Of a DNA stretch of 14,658 nt, positions 11,868 through 14,658 are shown piece by piece. The DNA is from Butyrivibrio sp. (GTDB lineage: Bacteria > Bacillota_A > Clostridia > Lachnospirales > Lachnospiraceae): assembly GCF_024699075.1 (NCBI RefSeq), contig NZ_JAILQF010000399.1:1-14658 (forward strand), read 5' to 3'. Both the position numbers and the translations under genes were made by a program. The notes under the pieces are model-generated. The model did not search any database and was not told where the DNA came from. It saw nothing but the letters and a program-made list of their open reading frames with translations. The first letter of the stretch is position 1. Each line of letters opens with the position of its first letter.

Positions 11868-14417
11868 ATGAAGAAAAAGATGTTATCCATAGTTATGTCA
11901 TTATTTTTGATAATAAATATGTTAATAGTCCCTGTATATGCAGAGGGTGAAACGGAGACAGACCCTGCACCGGTTAAGAGTTCTTACGAATTCAATGGCG
12001 TCAAATACGTCTACAACGGTGATAAAAATTTTAATAAAAATCAGTTTGATTATTATATGTCAATGCTTACAAACTCCCCGGAAGATATTGGACTTTCTAA
12101 GCCATATACTATTTATGATATGTGGACCATACTTGGTATGGAAATGCTTATTCAAAATGGTAACGATTCTCTTCGCAATAATATCTTCAAGGGAGAAAAG
12201 GACATCATTGATGATGAAGCGAGATTTATTATAGAGAATAACTATGCTTCAGCAGATAAAGCATCGGTTAGCTCATTAATTCGTAAAAACTTTAATGATG
12301 GACTTTGGGAGGGAATACCGGATATAGATTATAATTTCTATAGGGAACATTGCAGTTCTGCTTCGGATTCACAGACCTTTGCCAAGGGAGTGGCAAGATC
12401 GGCTGTTTCACATATTGTAAACAACGATGGTGAAACTTGGAACCTTGATGAGTCAATGCCTGTTACTATTAATAGTGACCATGCCCCTGAACTGAAGGGA
12501 CCTGTGTATTATTCTGTTGTGGGTATTTCCGGAAATGATCTTAATTTTTATACGAAAAACAGTGGAAATTTTTTTCATGGTGCAGTAATTGCTTTTAGTG
12601 ATTTCTCCATTACACCTGTTATCCCGGATGAAAATGCTGAACAACCCTATGCTTATGTAACAACAGCTATCGGAACTCCGTCAGAGGATGAAGAGAAGGT
12701 TGTGTCAGATGTAAAGAATTATTCTGGTGAGACAATAAATGCTTCACAAACTGTATCTGAGAGTGAAAGCAGTACGATAACAAGTAGTATCAGCGGCAGC
12801 ACAAGTACAAGTACTACAGATAGTTACAGTATTTCTGACACTGTTAAGGTTGGTGCCAAATTCACGTTTGAGCAGGCATTTGAAGTTGGTTCAGAAGTAT
12901 CCACCACAACTACAAGCAGTCACTCGGTTACAGACACAGTTACTAAGGGATGGTCAAGCTCTGAAGGAACTACAGCACAGAGTAGTGAATCAAGAACCAT
13001 CAGTATATCTCTGCCTCCTTATACAACTGCACTTATGAGTCAGCAGCACTATAAATCCGAGGCGTTGGCGAGCTACAATTGCCCGGCAGCTCTAAACTTT
13101 AAGGTAACTGTTTATTATTCTTACGGAAAACTTACAAACAATTTTACAGAAGCTGAGATTTCATTTGAGAAGCTGACAGAATTTGGTGCTACAAGCGATG
13201 CCAGAACTGATCTGGCAAAACGTTATCAGCAGACTACAGGTTCATCTGGGATGGTGGATGTGGATTATATCAATTGGAATGATTTAAGTAAATACAAATC
13301 AATTATAAATGTACTTTCAACAATAGTTCCATTCGATTCCACACCTGCTACATTTACACAAGAAGTTAGTCTGGTAAAAACAGAAGTAGAGGATATTCTT
13401 CCGATATATCCGATTGATGCGATTAAGTTTGTTAATCCAGATAGCGTGCTGCATAATAAGCCATATCTGTCTGAAATAAATATGGAGGTTGGTGATACTG
13501 ATAATTCAAGTAACTATAATCTTCGGGCACTTAATCAGTATGGTGCAGACTTCTATACATTTTATAAACAAAACGGAAGATTTGTGATTCTTGATGAAAA
13601 CGGAGAAGACATTACAGAAACAGGAAATGATGTTATAAAAACAGACGTTGATAAGGTCACAGGTGCCATAAGATTTAAAGCAGTAGGAGAAGGAACTGCT
13701 TATCTCAGATATAAGATAAATAACGGTTTATATAGAACTGCCAGCATGGCGGCAAGCAACACTCCGGAGGATTATATTGACGATAGCGAGATAGCACATC
13801 CCGCTATACTCAGGATAAATGTTACAGATACCGGACATAGGCATAGCTGGCTTAAACCTACCTACGTATGGTCTGATGATAATACTGTCTGTACAGCATA
13901 TTGTAAATGTAAGTATGACGATAGCCATATCAAACAGGAAGCATCTGATGTCAAGATAGACGTTGTAAAGGCACCTACAGCTACAGAGGATGGACTTACG
14001 GTTTATACAGCGGAATTCGAAACAGAGGGCTTTGAGAAGCAGACAAAAAATGTGATAGTACCTGCCACCGGAGTAATAAAGAAAGCGAATCCTTTAAGAA
14101 TCAAAGGTAAAACTGTATCTGTAAAGTATAGTAAGCTTAAGAAAAAGGCTCAGACCTTAGCTGTTGGTAAGCTGATTAAATTCACTAAGAAGGCTAAAGA
14201 TCAGAAAACCTATAAGATAGCATCTGTGAAAAAAGGAAAGAAGAGCTTCAAGAAATACTTTAAGATCAATTCCAAAACCGGAAAGATGACCATCAAGAAA
14301 AACAAGAAGCTGAAAAAAGGTACATATAAGGTGGTGATCAAAGTAAAGGCTAAAGGTAACAGCAGCTATAATGCATCAGCTGTAAAGAAAGTAACTGTTA
14401 AGATAAAGATTAAGTAA
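11868..14417 (+). CDS. Large secreted protein with aerolysin (ETX/MTX2)-like domain
   Basis: 849 residues. GGAGG (11855-11859) lies 8 nt before the ATG at 11868, which starts a clear signal peptide (MKKK, a hydrophobic core at 5-22, VYA|EG cleavage after residue 25). Domains: ~26-280, an unrecognised domain rich in aromatic residues and Asp/Asn; ~281-435, Ser/Thr-rich alternating strands (SISGSTSTSTTDSYSISDTV), then KVGAKFTFEQAFEVGSE, more Ser/Thr strands and SLPPYTTALM followed by a strand pair, the layout of aerolysin-family pore-forming toxins; ~515-655, Ig-like (KAVGEGTAYLRY); ~656-735, a HSW…C…CKC module common in clostridial surface proteins; ~736-849, a basic repeat domain with 40 Lys in 114 residues, a usual C-terminal module of Lachnospiraceae secreted proteins and probably wall-associating. 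No LPxTG. Pore formation is an inference; an adhesin is the main alternative. Confidence 0.8.
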   Translation: MKKKMLSIVMSLFLIINMLIVPVYAEGETETDPAPVKSSYEFNGVKYVYNGDKNFNKNQFDYYMSMLTNSPEDIGLSKPYTIYDMWTILGMEMLIQNGNDSLRNNIFKGEKDIIDDEARFIIENNYASADKASVSSLIRKNFNDGLWEGIPDIDYNFYREHCSSASDSQTFAKGVARSAVSHIVNNDGETWNLDESMPVTINSDHAPELKGPVYYSVVGISGNDLNFYTKNSGNFFHGAVIAFSDFSITPVIPDENAEQPYAYVTTAIGTPSEDEEKVVSDVKNYSGETINASQTVSESESSTITSSISGSTSTSTTDSYSISDTVKVGAKFTFEQAFEVGSEVSTTTTSSHSVTDTVTKGWSSSEGTTAQSSESRTISISLPPYTTALMSQQHYKSEALASYNCPAALNFKVTVYYSYGKLTNNFTEAEISFEKLTEFGATSDARTDLAKRYQQTTGSSGMVDVDYINWNDLSKYKSIINVLSTIVPFDSTPATFTQEVSLVKTEVEDILPIYPIDAIKFVNPDSVLHNKPYLSEINMEVGDTDNSSNYNLRALNQYGADFYTFYKQNGRFVILDENGEDITETGNDVIKTDVDKVTGAIRFKAVGEGTAYLRYKINNGLYRTASMAASNTPEDYIDDSEIAHPAILRINVTDTGHRHSWLKPTYVWSDDNTVCTAYCKCKYDDSHIKQEASDVKIDVVKAPTATEDGLTVYTAEFETEGFEKQTKNVIVPATGVIKKANPLRIKGKTVSVKYSKLKKKAQTLAVGKLIKFTKKAKDQKTYKIASVKKGKKSFKKYFKINSKTGKMTIKKNKKLKKGTYKVVIKVKAKGNSSYNASAVKKVTVKIKIK

Positions 14418-14472
14418 AAGTTCTCCAAAACCTTTGGAAGGGGTTCTATTCCCTTACCCCCTGAGATATTAG

Positions 14473-14506
14473 AAACCTTGTGAACATTAAGTTTGCAAGG
14501 TTTTTT
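14473..14506 (+). terminator. Terminator after the secreted-protein gene
   Basis: AAACCTTGTGAAC (14473-14485) pairs with GTTTGCAAGGTTT (14491-14503), 13 pairs with three G-U, around an ATTAA loop and ends in a T-run to 14506. Between the gene stop and this stem lie two small palindromes, CCAAA/TTTGG (14425-14436) and AAGGG/CCCTT (14438-14455). Confidence 0.85.
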
Positions 14507-14575
14507 AATTGCAATATACACCATAATTTGGCAAAATAGACATGGATAATTGGATAGGAGTGAGGTGTTTCTTAT

Positions 14576-14658
14576 ATGAGAGGTAAAAATCAAAAATTAA
14601 AACTTTTATATCTTGCTAAGATTATGCAGGAGCAGACGGATGATACGCATGCACTCAC
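14576..14658 (+). CDS. Probable WYL-type transcriptional regulator, N-terminus only
   Basis: The window ends after 27 complete codons (MRGKNQKLKLLYLAKIMQEQ TDDTHAL…). The pattern KLKLLYLAKIMQEQTD-x-x-HAL is the start of the winged helix-turn-helix found in Lachnospiraceae WYL-domain regulators, which sense ligands through the WYL domain and often control stress or defence genes. GAGG (14562-14565) lies 10 nt before the ATG. Only the first helix is visible, so the call rests on similarity from memory; the rest of the gene lies to the right. Confidence 0.6.
   Translation, partial: MRGKNQKLKLLYLAKIMQEQTDDTHAL

Noticed and set aside
12850..13038. Alternate-frame ORF inside the secreted-protein gene as a second toxin peptide
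   Set aside because: No ribosome binding site, and it is explained by the repetitive Ser/Thr codons of the main frame.
14528..14550. TTGGCA…GATAAT promoter for the last gene
   Set aside because: The spacer is only 11 nt, too short for a sigma-A promoter.

Overview
This window looks like the chromosome of a low-to-moderate GC Clostridia, most likely a Lachnospiraceae (Butyrivibrio-like) bacterium. The call rests on the gene order rpmJ-rpsM-rpsK-rpsD-rpoA-rplQ-ecfA1-ecfA2-ecfT-truA-rplM-rpsI, on a long L17 with two insertions, on zinc-free S4, and on the repeat modules at the C-terminus of the large secreted protein. The genus is an inference; no search was run.

Region 1 (1-3870) is the end of the alpha ribosomal operon: the tail of rpmJ, then rpsM, rpsK, rpsD, rpoA and rplQ, closed by a strong intrinsic terminator. 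The spacers are unusually long for an alpha operon (286, 93, 271, 67 and 143 nt). Four of the five contain clear hairpins, and the rpsK-rpsD spacer has three consecutive near-perfect stems.

Region 2 (3871-7939) holds a 27-28 bp tandem repeat, an unannotated reverse-strand gene for a 56-residue membrane-anchored peptide, and a TTGACG-17-TATAAT promoter. These precede the energizing module of an ECF vitamin/metal importer (ecfA1, ecfA2, ecfT) and truA. No S-component is present. Two further gaps hold tandem repeats with unrelated units: 13 bp before ecfT and 40 bp after truA.

Region 3 (7940-9388) is the rplM-rpsI operon. It starts from a TTGACA-18-TAAAAT promoter, has a structured leader of about 280 nt, and ends in a hairpin terminator.

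Region 4 (9389-14658) looks accessory. The last codons of rpsI are repeated (20 of 21 bases) 154 bp downstream, as expected for an att duplication at a ribosomal-gene integration site, and a cluster of hairpins lies between the two copies. Beyond it lie a Fic-fold protein whose motif has Gln in place of the catalytic His, preceded by four alternating copies of a 10-bp operator-like sequence; a short relic reading frame; an alpha-acetolactate decarboxylase; and an 849-residue secreted protein. The middle of that protein resembles the aerolysin / ETX-MTX2 beta-pore-forming fold, and it ends in Ig-like and Lys-rich surface modules. The window ends in the first 27 codons of a probable WYL-type transcriptional regulator.

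The best candidates for something undescribed are the aerolysin-like secreted protein, the Fic variant with its symmetric operator array, the att-like duplication at rpsI, and the 56-aa peptide.
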